Position numbers and translations under genes: made by a program. Below the pieces are notes generated by a model. It was not told the origin of the DNA, made no database searches, and saw only the letters and a program-made list of their open reading frames with translations. Below are positions 28,018 to 36,713 of a stretch of DNA of 64,000 nt, one piece after another (the first letter of the stretch is position 1; each line of letters starts with the position of its first letter). This stretch comes from AWTP1-13 sp963840075. Its GTDB lineage: Bacteria; Pseudomonadota; Alphaproteobacteria; Rhizobiales; Hyphomicrobiaceae. The stretch lies in contig CAWIXS010000017.1 in NCBI GenBank assembly GCA_963840075.1, positions 324,787 to 388,786 of the forward strand, read 5' to 3'.

Positions 28018-29330
28018 TGGCCATAGAGCTCTCGAGGGATGCCATCGGCATTCTTGGCTGCGTCGCCTTGCTCCTGCTGGTTGTCGCGGGCGTCAGAGTG
28101 TACATCGCTGCGGCGATCGTCGGCCTTGCCGGCATCGTCACCATCATCGGCTGGAAGGCGGGCGCGGGCATGGTCGGCACCATCCCGCACTCCAAGTCGG
28201 TGAGCTACACACTCTCCGTGCTGCCGCTGTTCATTTTGATTGGCTACCTCGCCTACCACGCAGGCATGACGCAGACGCTGTTCGATGCCTGCAAGAAGTG
28301 GCTGGGCTGGCTGCCCGGCGGTCTCGCGGTGTCCACCATCTTCGCGGTCGCCGGCTTCTCGGCGGTTTCGGGCGCTTCGACGGCAGCCGCTGCCGTATTC
28401 GCCCGCGTCGCCGTGCCCGAGATGCTCAAGGCCGGCTATGACCGTCGACTCGCCGCAGGCGCGGTGGCCGCCGGCGCCACGCTCAACTCGCTCATACCGC
28501 CATCGGCCATCATGGTCGTCTACGCGATCATCGTCGAGGCATCGATCGGCAAGCTCCTGGTTGCGGGCTTCATTCCGGGGATCATCTCGGCGATCTGCTA
28601 TTCCATCATCGTCGTCATCTGGAGCATTTGGAACCCCAATGTCGGCAGGCCCATTGGCGGCTTCACCTGGGGCGAGCGCTTTGCGTCGCTGCCGGGCACG
28701 CTGCCCATCGCCGGAGTGATCGTAATTATTTTTGCGTCGATGCTGCTCGGCTGGGCGACGCCCACAGAGGCCGGGGCACTCGGCGCGTTCGTCGTCTTCG
28801 TCGCCGCCCTTCTCAACCGCATGAAGTGGGGCCAGCTCAACGAGGCGCTGATCGAAACCGCCAAGCTCACGGTGATGATCTTCACCATCATCTGGGGCAT
28901 CCTCATCTTCGTGCGCTTCCTCGGCTATGCCGGGGTACCGGAGAGGTTCTCCGAGTGGGTGGTGTCGCTGCCGGTGCCGCGCATCGTCATCATGCTCGGC
29001 ATCCTGTTCGTCTATCTCGTGCTCGGCTGCTTCATGGACGCGATCGGCATGCTGCTCTTGACGCTGCCGGTGTTCTATCCGGCCGTCATCAAGCTCGGCT
29101 ATGACCCGATCTGGTTCGGCATCATTGTCGTCAAGATGTGCGGCGTGTGCCTGATCACCCCGCCGATCGGGCTCAGTTGCTTCGTGGTGGCGGCCGTCCG
29201 GCGCGATATCCCCCTGTCCGACGTGTTCCGCGGCGCGATGCCGTTCCTCGTCGCCGACTTCATGGCGCTCGGGATCTTCCTCGCCTGGCCGTGGACCGTC
29301 ACCTGGCTGCCCGATCAGCTCATGAACTAG
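28017..29330 (+). CDS. dctM: TRAP transporter large membrane subunit DctM
   Basis: 437 residues, about 12 membrane helices. Typical DctM features: AVAGFSAVSGASTAAAAVFA, the ligand/ion site LKAGYDRRLAAGAVAAGATL then NSLIPPSAIMVVYAIIVEA, and the late GCFMDAIGMLLLTLPVFYP then PPIGLSCFVVAAVRRD. Forms the Na+-coupled elevator domain with DctQ. Translationally coupled to dctQ. Convergent with the class II aldolase. Confidence 0.93.
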   Translation: MAIELSRDAIGILGCVALLLLVVAGVRVYIAAAIVGLAGIVTIIGWKAGAGMVGTIPHSKSVSYTLSVLPLFILIGYLAYHAGMTQTLFDACKKWLGWLPGGLAVSTIFAVAGFSAVSGASTAAAAVFARVAVPEMLKAGYDRRLAAGAVAAGATLNSLIPPSAIMVVYAIIVEASIGKLLVAGFIPGIISAICYSIIVVIWSIWNPNVGRPIGGFTWGERFASLPGTLPIAGVIVIIFASMLLGWATPTEAGALGAFVVFVAALLNRMKWGQLNEALIETAKLTVMIFTIIWGILIFVRFLGYAGVPERFSEWVVSLPVPRIVIMLGILFVYLVLGCFMDAIGMLLLTLPVFYPAVIKLGYDPIWFGIIVVKMCGVCLITPPIGLSCFVVAAVRRDIPLSDVFRGAMPFLVADFMALGIFLAWPWTVTWLPDQLMN

Positions 29331-29417
29331 ACTAGCGGTCGGCTCGGGGAGAAGGGGGACGCGGCCGATCGCTCATGAGCGACACGCCCCTTGCCCGAAG
29401 CCAGCCGGATGACCGCC

Positions 29418-30167
29418 CTACTTGCCCAGCGCCTTCCTGCGCCACAGCTGCCAGGGCCGCTCGATCTGCGTCATGATGGTCTGATCGGCCATCTCGCCCT
29501 CTTGCGGCGTGAGGTAGGTGAGCGGCCCGCCCAGCCCCTGGGCCTGCAGCTGCAGGCGCGCGTTGAGCTCGGTGTAGACGGCGCGGTAGACGCCGATCTT
29601 GACGTTGGCGCCGACCACGACGTTGCCATGCCCGCGCATCAGCGCCACCGGGCTTGAGCCGAGCCTGGCGGCGAGCGAATGCCCGAGCGCGCCCGAGGTC
29701 ACGAGCATGTTGGAAGGGCCGCCGGCGGCATCCCGGATGTCCCAGTTGGGGACGCCCGCGGCCAGGAAGCCGCTCATGTGATAGACGGGCTCGAGGCCAT
29801 GGGTGGAGATGCCGAACGGCACCACCGAGGGTGAATGGCTGTGGATCACGGCGCCCACGTCGGGCCGCGCCTTGTAGACCTCGCCGTGGATGAAGCGCTC
29901 CAGGAACGAGCGCCGGCCCTGGGGGTCGACGGGGTTGGAGTCGAGGTCGTACTCCAGGATGTCGGCGGCCGTGACGAGCGCCGGCGCCATGTTGCGCGAC
30001 AGGAGATAGCGGTTGGGGTCGGTCGGATGGCGGATCGAGACGTGGCCGAAACCGTCGAGCACGCCCTGGTCGGCCAGGATGAGACTGGCGGCCACGAGGT
30101 CCTCGATGAGCTCGGGATCCACGGGACCGGCGGACCTCGGCTCCTGCTGCGCACCCGTGTTGGCCAT
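29418..30167 (-). CDS. Class II aldolase/adducin-family protein
   Basis: 249 residues of the L-fuculose-phosphate aldolase fold. Zinc ligands are likely the histidines in GAVIHSHSPSVVPFG and the late MRGHGNVVVGANVK. The N-terminal GFGHVSIRHPTDPNRYLLSR binds the phosphate or carboxylate of the substrate in relatives. Members act as aldolases, decarboxylases or dehydratases, so the reaction cannot be named. It ends 87 bp from dctM in a convergent arrangement, and both belong to the block that interrupts the oxidase locus. Confidence 0.85.
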   Translation of the reverse strand: MANTGAQQEPRSAGPVDPELIEDLVAASLILADQGVLDGFGHVSIRHPTDPNRYLLSRNMAPALVTAADILEYDLDSNPVDPQGRRSFLERFIHGEVYKARPDVGAVIHSHSPSVVPFGISTHGLEPVYHMSGFLAAGVPNWDIRDAAGGPSNMLVTSGALGHSLAARLGSSPVALMRGHGNVVVGANVKIGVYRAVYTELNARLQLQAQGLGGPLTYLTPQEGEMADQTIMTQIERPWQLWRRKALGK

Positions 30168-30248
30168 CGGCTCCCCCGTTTGCAGCTTTGCTCCTTGTTG
30201 GGCGGATTATGGCATGCAACCGCGGCGCGTGGCCATGGCAGGTCGTCC

Positions 30249-30629
30249 TCAATCGACGCCGAGGTGGCCCTCGCCGGCCGAATGCTTGTACTGCAGGGCA
30301 ATCAGGGTGGCCTTGAGCAGGCGCAGCAGGAGGAGGGCCAAGAGCGGCGTCAGCAGGCCCCACAGAAGGACGTGCACCCAGACCGGCGGGCCCAAGCGGA
30401 ACTCGACCCAGAGCGCGCCGCCCAGCACCACGAAGCCCAGGATGAAGATGGCGAACACGGCCGGGCCGTCGCCGGAGTCGGCGAAGGCATAGCTCAAGCC
30501 GCAGCGCTCGCATTTCTCGCGCAGCACGAGCCCCGACCGGAACAGCGGCCCCTGCCCGCAGCGCGGGCAGCGCGCCTTGAGGCCGGCCACGTAGGGCGAC
30601 GGCGGTGTGGGTGTCGAGGATTGATCCAT
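30249..30629 (-). CDS. DUF983 membrane protein of the cytochrome oxidase locus
   Basis: 126 residues. An N-terminal zinc-ribbon-like part (RCPRCGQGPLFRS then REKCERCGLSYAFADSGDG) followed by two membrane helices. DUF983 genes lie between ctaE and SURF1 in alphaproteobacteria, and the function is unknown. It follows ctaE after a 158-bp gap holding a palindromic repeat. The former neighbour SURF1 is now 5.4 kb further on. Confidence 0.88.
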   Translation of the reverse strand: MDQSSTPTPPSPYVAGLKARCPRCGQGPLFRSGLVLREKCERCGLSYAFADSGDGPAVFAIFILGFVVLGGALWVEFRLGPPVWVHVLLWGLLTPLLALLLLRLLKATLIALQYKHSAGEGHLGVD

Positions 30630-30719
30630 GGCGCGTCAATGCGCCCATCGCGGCCCGGGCGCAAGAGGTTCCAGCCCAGCAGCGGATGATGGCGGCCCGA
30701 CCAAAAAAAGTGCCGGCGG

Positions 30720-30780
30720 ACTCCCCTTCCCCGCGCTGATGGAGCGCGAGGCGAGGTCGGAGTTGGGCGGGGAGAGGGAG
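30720..30780. repeat. CTCCCCTTCCCCGC...GCGGGGAGAGGGAG palindromic repeat, copy 2
   Basis: Near-perfect inverted arms (30721-30734 and 30767-30780, two mismatches) with a GCGAGGCGAGG core, matching the copy at 10023-10081. It sits between ctaE and DUF983. Confidence 0.55.
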
Positions 30781-30788
30781 CCGCGCCC

Positions 30789-31724
30789 TCAGTGCACGGC
30801 GGGGGTGCCGGCGCCGATCACGTAGATCCAGGTGAACAGGAACAGCCACACCACGTCGACGAAGTGCCAGTACCAGGCGGCCGCCTCGAAGCCGAAATGC
30901 TGCTTGGGCGTGAAGTGGCCGGCGAGCGCCCGGAAGAAGCACACCGTCAGGAACAGCGTGCCGATGATCACGTGCGCGCCGTGGAAGCCGGTGGCCATGA
31001 AGAAGGTGGAGCCGTAGATGTGGCCCTTGAAATTGAAGCCGGCGTGGATGTACTCGTAGTACTGGCAGAGCGTGAACAGCACGCCCAGGATGATGGTCAG
31101 CAAGAGGCCCCACTTGAGGCCGCGGCGGTCGTCGTTCAAGAGCGCGTGGTGCGCCCAGGTCACCGTGGTGCCGGAGGTCAGCAGGATCAGCGTGTTGACC
31201 AGCGGCAGGCCCCACGGGTCGAACGTGCCCGTGAAGTTGGTGCCGGACTTGGGCGGCCAGTGGCCGCCGGTCAGCTCGTTGCGCTGGACCATGCCGATCA
31301 CCTGCTTGGTGGCCTCGGTGGTGCCGTCGAGGGTCGTCACCTCCAGCGGGTAGACGGCGCCGGGGAACAGGGCGGCGTCGAAGTAGGCCCAGAACCAGGC
31401 GACGAAGAACATCACCTCGGAGGCGATGAACATGATCATGCCGTAGCGCAGATGCAGCTGCACGACGGGCGTGTGGTCGCCGGCGTGCGCCTCGCGGATC
31501 ACGTCGCGCCACCACATGAACATGACGAACAGGATGCCGGCGGCCCCGGCCAGGAACACCTGCGGCCCGCGCAGGCCGAAGAGCCCCGTGCCGGCGCCCA
31601 GCGAGCGCATCCAGATGATGAGCCCCACCGCCATGACGAAGGCGCAGAGCGAGCCGAGCACCGGCCACGGGCTGGGGTTGACCAGGTGGTAGTCGTGATG
31701 CTTCTCGGCGTGGGCTTCGGCCAT
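30789..31724 (-). CDS. ctaE: Cytochrome c oxidase subunit III
   Basis: 311 residues with seven membrane helices. Family markers: YHLVNPSPWPVLGSLCAFVM, MFMWWRDVIREAHAGDHT, RYGMIMFIASEVMFFVAWFW, FMATGFHGAHVIIGTLFL and the final AAAWYWHFVDVVWLFLFTWI. Part of the aa3-type oxidase, together with ctaC and ctaD upstream. The extended loop between helices 3 and 4 (about residues 120-170) is normal for alphaproteobacteria. Confidence 0.95.
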   Translation of the reverse strand: MAEAHAEKHHDYHLVNPSPWPVLGSLCAFVMAVGLIIWMRSLGAGTGLFGLRGPQVFLAGAAGILFVMFMWWRDVIREAHAGDHTPVVQLHLRYGMIMFIASEVMFFVAWFWAYFDAALFPGAVYPLEVTTLDGTTEATKQVIGMVQRNELTGGHWPPKSGTNFTGTFDPWGLPLVNTLILLTSGTTVTWAHHALLNDDRRGLKWGLLLTIILGVLFTLCQYYEYIHAGFNFKGHIYGSTFFMATGFHGAHVIIGTLFLTVCFFRALAGHFTPKQHFGFEAAAWYWHFVDVVWLFLFTWIYVIGAGTPAVH

Positions 31725-31783
31725 CTCAAGCTGTCCTCGTCCTAAACTCGCGTCGTCCGTTCGGCCGTCGAGCCGATGCTCTC

Positions 31784-32383
31784 CTAGCCGGCGTTGCCGG
31801 CGCGTTTCTCGGCAACCCCGGGCTTCGAAGGCGCCGCCACCGCATGGAAGGTGTAGGACACCGTCACATGCGTGACGCTCCTGGCGTCCATGTCACCGAC
31901 GATCCGGGGATCGATGAAGAAGCTGACCGGGAACTCCGCCGTCTGGCCCGGCTCCAGGACCTGCTCGGTGAAGCAGAAGCACTGGATCTTGTTGAAGTAG
32001 GCCGCGGCCACCTCGGGCAGGATGTTGTAGGTGGCGGTGCCCTTGACCGGCCGGTCGGAGAGGTTGGTGGCCGTATAGTAGGCGAGCGCGTTCTCGCCGA
32101 TCCTGACCGCCATGGTGTTCTGGACCGGGCCGAAGCGCCACGGCAGGCCGGGTGCCACGTTGCCGTCGAAGCGCACCGTGATGGTCTTGGCGAGGACCTT
32201 GGAGGGGTCGGGCGCCTTGGTGGCGATGCGCGGCGTGCCGTCGAAGCCCGTCACCTGGCAGAACAGGCGGTAGAGCGGCACCGCCGCGTAGGCGGCACCC
32301 ACCATGGCGACGACGAGCAGCGCCAGCCACGCCGCGAGGATGCGGTGCCGGCGCTGCAACGGGGCGTTCGGCGTGCCGGTCAT
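31784..32383 (-). CDS. ctaG: Copper chaperone CtaG (Cox11) for cytochrome oxidase
   Basis: 199 residues. N-terminal membrane helix (ILAAWLALLVVAMVGAAYAA), then the Cox11 beta domain with YRLFCQVTGFDGTP and the copper-binding CFCFTEQVLEPG. It delivers copper to the CuB site of subunit I. The ATG at 32383 begins the standard CtaG sequence; the open frame further upstream runs through a tandem-word repeat and is not coding. Confidence 0.93.
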   Translation of the reverse strand: MTGTPNAPLQRRHRILAAWLALLVVAMVGAAYAAVPLYRLFCQVTGFDGTPRIATKAPDPSKVLAKTITVRFDGNVAPGLPWRFGPVQNTMAVRIGENALAYYTATNLSDRPVKGTATYNILPEVAAAYFNKIQCFCFTEQVLEPGQTAEFPVSFFIDPRIVGDMDARSVTHVTVSYTFHAVAAPSKPGVAEKRAGNAG

Positions 32384-32398
32384 GACGTTTGTCCGTGA

Positions 32399-32469
32399 GG
32401 GGCGAATGGCCAATGGCCGATGGCGAATGGCCGGGTCTCCATTTGCCACTCACCATTCGCCATTCGCGA
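32399..32469. repeat. Short tandem-word intergenic hairpin (GGCGAATGGC type)
   Basis: The word GGC(G/C)AATGG is repeated on the left (GGGCGAATGGCCAATGGCC, then GATGGCGAATGGCC) and reverse-complemented on the right (CACCATTCGCCATTCGCGA). It occupies the gap between the 48-residue gene and ctaG inside the oxidase operon. Confidence 0.55.
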
Positions 32470-32471
32470 GC

Positions 32472-32618
32472 CTACAGCTTCCGCTTGGCGACATCGCCCC
32501 CGAGCCACACAATGGTGGCGACGAAGAAGATGATCGCGAGCACCCCGAGCGCCAACGCGATGGCGATCGAGCGCATCCTGCGCCGACGCTCCCATTCCTG
32601 CTGCTCGCGCTGCTCCAC
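32472..32618 (-). CDS. Small membrane protein between ctaB and ctaG (CoxF-like)
   Basis: 48 residues starting at a GTG: a charged N-terminus (EQREQQEWERRRRM), one membrane helix (SIAIALALGVLAIIFFVATI) and the ending GGDVAKRKL. A protein of this size and design occupies the same slot between ctaB and ctaG in many alphaproteobacterial oxidase operons; its role in assembly is unknown. An AGGGAG site lies 10 bp upstream. It starts 19 bp after the ctaB stop. Confidence 0.75.
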   Translation of the reverse strand: MEQREQQEWERRRRMRSIAIALALGVLAIIFFVATIVWLGGDVAKRKL

Positions 32619-32636
32619 GCGCCGCGATCTCCCTGC

Positions 32637-33587
32637 TCAGGCGAACCATAGCGCAAGGCTCCGCTCGGCGAGAAGCGCGGCAAACAGGCCAAAGAGGTAA
32701 AGGATCGAGAACCCGAACAATTGCTTGGCGGCGCGGTCGGCAGCGCGGCCCTCGCGCAGGCGCCACACCTGCAGCGCCAGCGCCAGGAACACGGCGCCGA
32801 GGCCGATGGCGCAGATGGCATAGGCGGACCCGCCGAAGCCCATGAGCGCGGGCACCAGCGCAAGGGGCACCAGGAGCGCGGCGTAGACGACGATCTGCCG
32901 GCGGGTGGCGTCGGGCCCCGCCACAACGGGGAGCATCGGCACCCCGGCGCGCTCGTAGTCGCGGGCGCGGTAGAGGGCGAGCGCCCAGAAGTGCGGCGGC
33001 GTCCACAGGAAGATGATGAGAAACAGCACCACGCCTTCGAGGCTCACCGATCCTGTCATGGCGGCCCAGCCGATCATCGGCGGGAAGGCGCCCGCGGCAC
33101 CGCCGATGACGATGTTCTGCGGCGTCCGGCGCTTCAGCCACATGGTGTAGACGAAGAGGTAGAACGCGATGGTGAGCGCCAGCAGCGCGCCGGCCACCCA
33201 GTTCACCAGCATCCCGAGAACGGCAACGGAGCCCACGGCCAGCACCACACCGAAGGCGAGCGCCTCCTCCGGGCTCACGCGGCCGCGCGGGATCGGCCTG
33301 GCCGCGGTGCGCTGCATCAGGGCGTCGATGTCGGCGTCGTACCACATGTTGAGGGCGCCCGAGGCGCCAGCGCCGATGGCGATGCAGAGGAGCGCAATGG
33401 CGGCGAGCGCCGGGTGCTGCCCCTGCGGGGCCAGCAGCATGCCGGTGAGCGCGGTGAAGACCACGAGCGACATGACGCGCGGCTTCATCAGGTCGATGAA
33501 GTCGCCGACGCTGCCGCCGGCGAGCCGGGCCGGCTCCAGCGTGCGTGTCTCAACTCCGAGCTCAGCCATCGCGGCCTCTGTTGCCAA
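32637..33587 (-). CDS. ctaB: Protoheme IX farnesyltransferase (heme O synthase)
   Basis: 316 residues, UbiA-type prenyltransferase with about nine membrane helices. The substrate-binding motifs are NMWYDADIDALMQRTAARPI (first Asp-rich motif) and YRARDYERAGVPMLPVVAG (second). It converts heme B to heme O, the precursor of heme A for subunit I. It lies 21 bp after ctaD, with the CoxF-like gene following. Confidence 0.95.
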   Translation of the reverse strand: MATEAAMAELGVETRTLEPARLAGGSVGDFIDLMKPRVMSLVVFTALTGMLLAPQGQHPALAAIALLCIAIGAGASGALNMWYDADIDALMQRTAARPIPRGRVSPEEALAFGVVLAVGSVAVLGMLVNWVAGALLALTIAFYLFVYTMWLKRRTPQNIVIGGAAGAFPPMIGWAAMTGSVSLEGVVLFLIIFLWTPPHFWALALYRARDYERAGVPMLPVVAGPDATRRQIVVYAALLVPLALVPALMGFGGSAYAICAIGLGAVFLALALQVWRLREGRAADRAAKQLFGFSILYLFGLFAALLAERSLALWFA

Positions 33588-33608
33588 TCGAGCCCCGGCA
33601 CACCGGAG

Positions 33609-35240
33609 CTAGTGCGCGCCGCCTCCCTCCTCCAGCTTCGGCAGCCGCTCGTAGGAGTGGAATGCCGGCGGCGAGGAGAGCTTCCATTCGAGCGTAGTGG
33701 CGCCTTCGCCCCACGGGTTGTCGGTCGCCCGCACGCGGGCGACGAAGTAGGCGTAGAGCATGCTGAGGATGAACACGACGGTGCCGATGGCGGTGATGTA
33801 GGAGCCGAGGGAGGACCACCAGTTCCAGTAGGCGAAGCCGTCGGGGTAGTCGGGGATGCGCCGCGGCATGCCGGCGAGACCGAGGAAGTGCTGCGGGAAA
33901 AACAGCACGTTGGCGCCGATGAAGGTGAGCCAGAAGTGCAGCTTGCCCAAAGCCTCGTTGTACATGTAGCCCGACATCTTCGGGAACCAGTAGTACCAGC
34001 CGGCGAAGATCGCGAACACGGCGCCGAGCGACAGCACGTAGTGGAAGTGCGCCACCACGTAATAGGTGTCGTGCAGCGCGCGATCGACGCCGGCGTTGGA
34101 GAGCATCACGCCGGTGACGCCGCCGAGCGTGAACAGGAAGATGAAGCCCAGCGCCCACATCATGGGCACGCGGTACTGGATCGAGCCGCCCCACATGGTG
34201 GCGATCCAGGAGAAAATCTTCACCCCCGTCGGCACCGCGATCACCATGGTGGCGAACACGAAGTAGGCCTGCACGTCCACGCCCATGCCGGAGGTGTACA
34301 TGTGGTGCGCCCACACGATGAAGCCGATGAAGCCGATCGCGACCATGGCGTAGGCCATGCCGAGATAGCCGAACACGGGCTTCTTCGAGAACGTCGAGAC
34401 GATCTGGCTGATCATGCCGAAGCCCGGCAGGATCAGGATGTAGACCTCGGGGTGGCCGAAGAACCAGAACAGGTGCTGGTAGAGGACGGGGTCGCCGCCG
34501 CCGCTGGCGTCAAAGAAGGTGGTGCCGAAGTTGCGGTCGGTGAGCAGCATGGTGATGGCGCCCGCCAGCACCGGCAGCGACAGCAGGAGCAGGAACGCCG
34601 TCACCAGCACCGACCACACGAACAGCGGCATCTTGTGCAGCGTCATGCCGGGCGCGCGCATGTTGAAGATGGTGGTGATGAAATTGATGGCGCCCAGGAT
34701 CGAGGAGGCGCCGGCGAAGTGCAGCGACAGGATGGCGAAGTCCATCGCCGGGCCAGGATGCCCGTAGGTGGAGAGCGGCGCATAGACGGTCCAGCCGGCA
34801 CCGACGCCGAGCCCGCCACCGGCCACGCCGGGCACGAACATGGACAGGAGCAGGAGCGCGAACGAGGCCGGCAGCAGCCAGAACGAGATGTTGTTCATGC
34901 GCGGGAAGGCCATGTCGGGCGCGCCGATCATCAGCGGCACGAACCAGTTGCCGAACCCGCCGATCATGGCCGGCATCACCATGAAGAACACCATGATGAG
35001 GCCGTGGCCGGTGACGAACACGTTGAAGGCGTGGCCGTCGGCGAAGTATTGCAGGCCGGGGTCCTGCAGCTCCATGCGCATCAACACCGACAGGAACGCG
35101 CCGATCAGCCCCGCCACGATGGCGAACAGCAGATACATCGTGCCGATGTCTTTGTGGTTGGTGGAGTTGAGCCACCGCATGATCCCGGAGGGCGTGTGGT
35201 CGTGGGCGTGCTCGCCGTGCGCGTGAGCGTTGCTGGCCAT
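33609..35240 (-). CDS. ctaD: Cytochrome c oxidase subunit I
   Basis: 543 residues, 12 membrane helices. Contains GTMYLLFAIVAGLIGAFLSV, the heme/CuB region FWFFGHPEVYILILPGFGMI with the cross-linked His-Tyr pair, GFIVWAHHMYTSGMGVDVQA, and the two-histidine VVAHFHYVLSLGAVFAIFAG. It is the catalytic subunit of the aa3-type terminal oxidase. A hairpin-forming repeat separates it from ctaC. Confidence 0.96.
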   Translation of the reverse strand: MASNAHAHGEHAHDHTPSGIMRWLNSTNHKDIGTMYLLFAIVAGLIGAFLSVLMRMELQDPGLQYFADGHAFNVFVTGHGLIMVFFMVMPAMIGGFGNWFVPLMIGAPDMAFPRMNNISFWLLPASFALLLLSMFVPGVAGGGLGVGAGWTVYAPLSTYGHPGPAMDFAILSLHFAGASSILGAINFITTIFNMRAPGMTLHKMPLFVWSVLVTAFLLLLSLPVLAGAITMLLTDRNFGTTFFDASGGGDPVLYQHLFWFFGHPEVYILILPGFGMISQIVSTFSKKPVFGYLGMAYAMVAIGFIGFIVWAHHMYTSGMGVDVQAYFVFATMVIAVPTGVKIFSWIATMWGGSIQYRVPMMWALGFIFLFTLGGVTGVMLSNAGVDRALHDTYYVVAHFHYVLSLGAVFAIFAGWYYWFPKMSGYMYNEALGKLHFWLTFIGANVLFFPQHFLGLAGMPRRIPDYPDGFAYWNWWSSLGSYITAIGTVVFILSMLYAYFVARVRATDNPWGEGATTLEWKLSSPPAFHSYERLPKLEEGGGAH

Positions 35241-35322
35241 TGTCGTCGTCGCCTACCTTCGCCTTCTTGACAGGTGTCGGACCTTCCGGGTCCGGCACCG
35301 AGGGATCAAGCGGGGGCGGGGA

Positions 35323-35382
35323 GTTGGGAGTGGTCGGCCGATCCGACGGCCCACTCCCCTATTCCCTATTCCCGCTCTCTCA
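35323..35382. repeat. Short tandem-word intergenic hairpin (GGGAGT type)
   Basis: Left arm GGGAGTTGGGAGTGG; right arm CCACTCCCCTATTCCC followed by another TATTCCC. The two arms use the same six-base word in opposite orientations. It lies between ctaC and ctaD and touches the last codons of ctaC. Confidence 0.5.
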
Positions 35383-36336
35383 TCGCACCGCCAGCTTGTC
35401 GCGGCCAGCTTGTCCCGGCCTGCGCTCGCTTGCCACCTTGGAGTGCTCCTTCGCCTGCTCGAGGATGATCTCCCTCACCTTCCCGCGCTCGCGCTTCTTG
35501 GTGGCCTCGGCCCACGCCTTGAACACATCCTCCTTCACCACCCGGATGGCGATCGGCATGAAGGCGTGATCCTTGCCGCACAGCTCCGAGCACTGGCCGA
35601 AGTAGATGCCCTCCCTGGTCGCCTTGAACCAGGTCGCCGTGATGCGGCCCTTCACGGCGTCGACCTTCACCCCGAAGGAGGGGATGGTCCAGGAGTGGAT
35701 CACGTCGGTGGAGGTCACGAGCACGTGCACCACCTTGTTGACCGGGACCAGCACCTCGTTGTTGACGGCGAGGTTGCGCGGCACCTGGTCGGCCGGCATC
35801 CCGGCATCGATGAGCGGCTTGATCTCGTCCGTCTGCTCGTTCTTCTTCAGCATCACCGAATCGACGCCGAAGCTCTGGTCGAGGAACTCGTGCCGCCAGT
35901 ACCAGGTGTTGCCGATAGCCTTGATGGTGAGGTCGGGCGGCGGGAAGGTGTACTGAGCATAGAGCAGCTTGAACGACGGGATGGCGATGATGACGAGGAT
36001 GAACACCGGCACCACCGTCCACAGCACCTCGACGGCCGTGTTGTGGGTGGTCCTGGAGGGGACCGGGTTGCGCTTCTCGCTGAAGCGCCACATGACCCAC
36101 AAGAGCAGGGCGAGAACGAAGACGGTGACCAGGAAGATGATGGCGTTGACGTAGTCGTGGAACCAGTGGATTTGCTCGGCGATCGGCGTCGCCGCGTCCT
36201 GGAACGTGATCTGCTTGGGCGTCGGCTGCCCCGAGCCCGCCCGCGCGGGCACCGTCCAAAGGCCTGCACCCCAGAGGCCTGCAATGGCGGCGAGCAGCCA
36301 GGCAACGCCGCTGCGGCTCGAAGTCGTTGCTGTCAT
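35380..36336 (-). CDS. ctaC: Cytochrome c oxidase subunit II
   Basis: 318 residues with a signal peptide, two membrane helices and a periplasmic cupredoxin domain. The binuclear CuA site is complete in FGQCSELCGKDHAFMP, with the upstream His in DVIHSWTIPSFGVKVDA. The aromatic electron-entry region TWYWRHEFLD is present. First gene of the oxidase operon. The C-terminal tail is charged and longer than in mitochondrial homologues. Confidence 0.95.
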   Translation of the reverse strand: MTATTSSRSGVAWLLAAIAGLWGAGLWTVPARAGSGQPTPKQITFQDAATPIAEQIHWFHDYVNAIIFLVTVFVLALLLWVMWRFSEKRNPVPSRTTHNTAVEVLWTVVPVFILVIIAIPSFKLLYAQYTFPPPDLTIKAIGNTWYWRHEFLDQSFGVDSVMLKKNEQTDEIKPLIDAGMPADQVPRNLAVNNEVLVPVNKVVHVLVTSTDVIHSWTIPSFGVKVDAVKGRITATWFKATREGIYFGQCSELCGKDHAFMPIAIRVVKEDVFKAWAEATKKRERGKVREIILEQAKEHSKVASERRPGQAGRDKLAVR

Positions 36337-36713
36337 CGCGTGTGGCTTCTCGTTCGCTGCCCTACCCGTCGTCCCGAAAGCCGAGCGCAGCGAGGCTGTC
36401 CGGGACCTCCGGTGGCACTAGGGGTTTGGACGCCGGATCCGCTCAACAGCGTCACCAAACACAAACGGTGAGAGCCGCTCAAGGGCGCCTCGCTGCGGCA
36501 TTTCCACGCGCGAAGTCAGGTTTCAGGTTTCAGGTTCCAGGTTTCAGGAGCCGCCATGCGACTCCCGTGTTGCGACCCCGGACCTGAAACCCGATCCCTG
36601 AAACCTGCAACCTAATTTAGCCGGATTCATTGGAGAGACCGCGCAACTTGGCCGCCATCGTCGGCCGGATGGGGGAAGCGCCTTCGCGGCGCTCGGGAGA
36701 CTTGCTGTTGGCC
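36337..36713. other. Divergent region ctaC / ialB with a REP-like hairpin
   Basis: A 377-bp gap. Near 36371-36407 a REP-like hairpin (GTCCCGAAAGCC ... GGCTGTCCGGGAC) follows the ctaC start. Further right is the tandem-word element listed separately. A longer open frame begins inside the gap in phase with the IalB gene, but its residues do not resemble the family. Confidence 0.5.
36519..36612. repeat. Short tandem-word intergenic hairpin (CAGGTTT type)
   Basis: The left arm repeats CAGGTTT four times (CAGGTTTCAGGTTTCAGG, TTCCAGGTTTCAGG). The right arm is its reverse complement (CCTGAAACCC, CCTGAAACCTG). It could fold into a long stem in the transcript of either neighbour. Confidence 0.6.
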
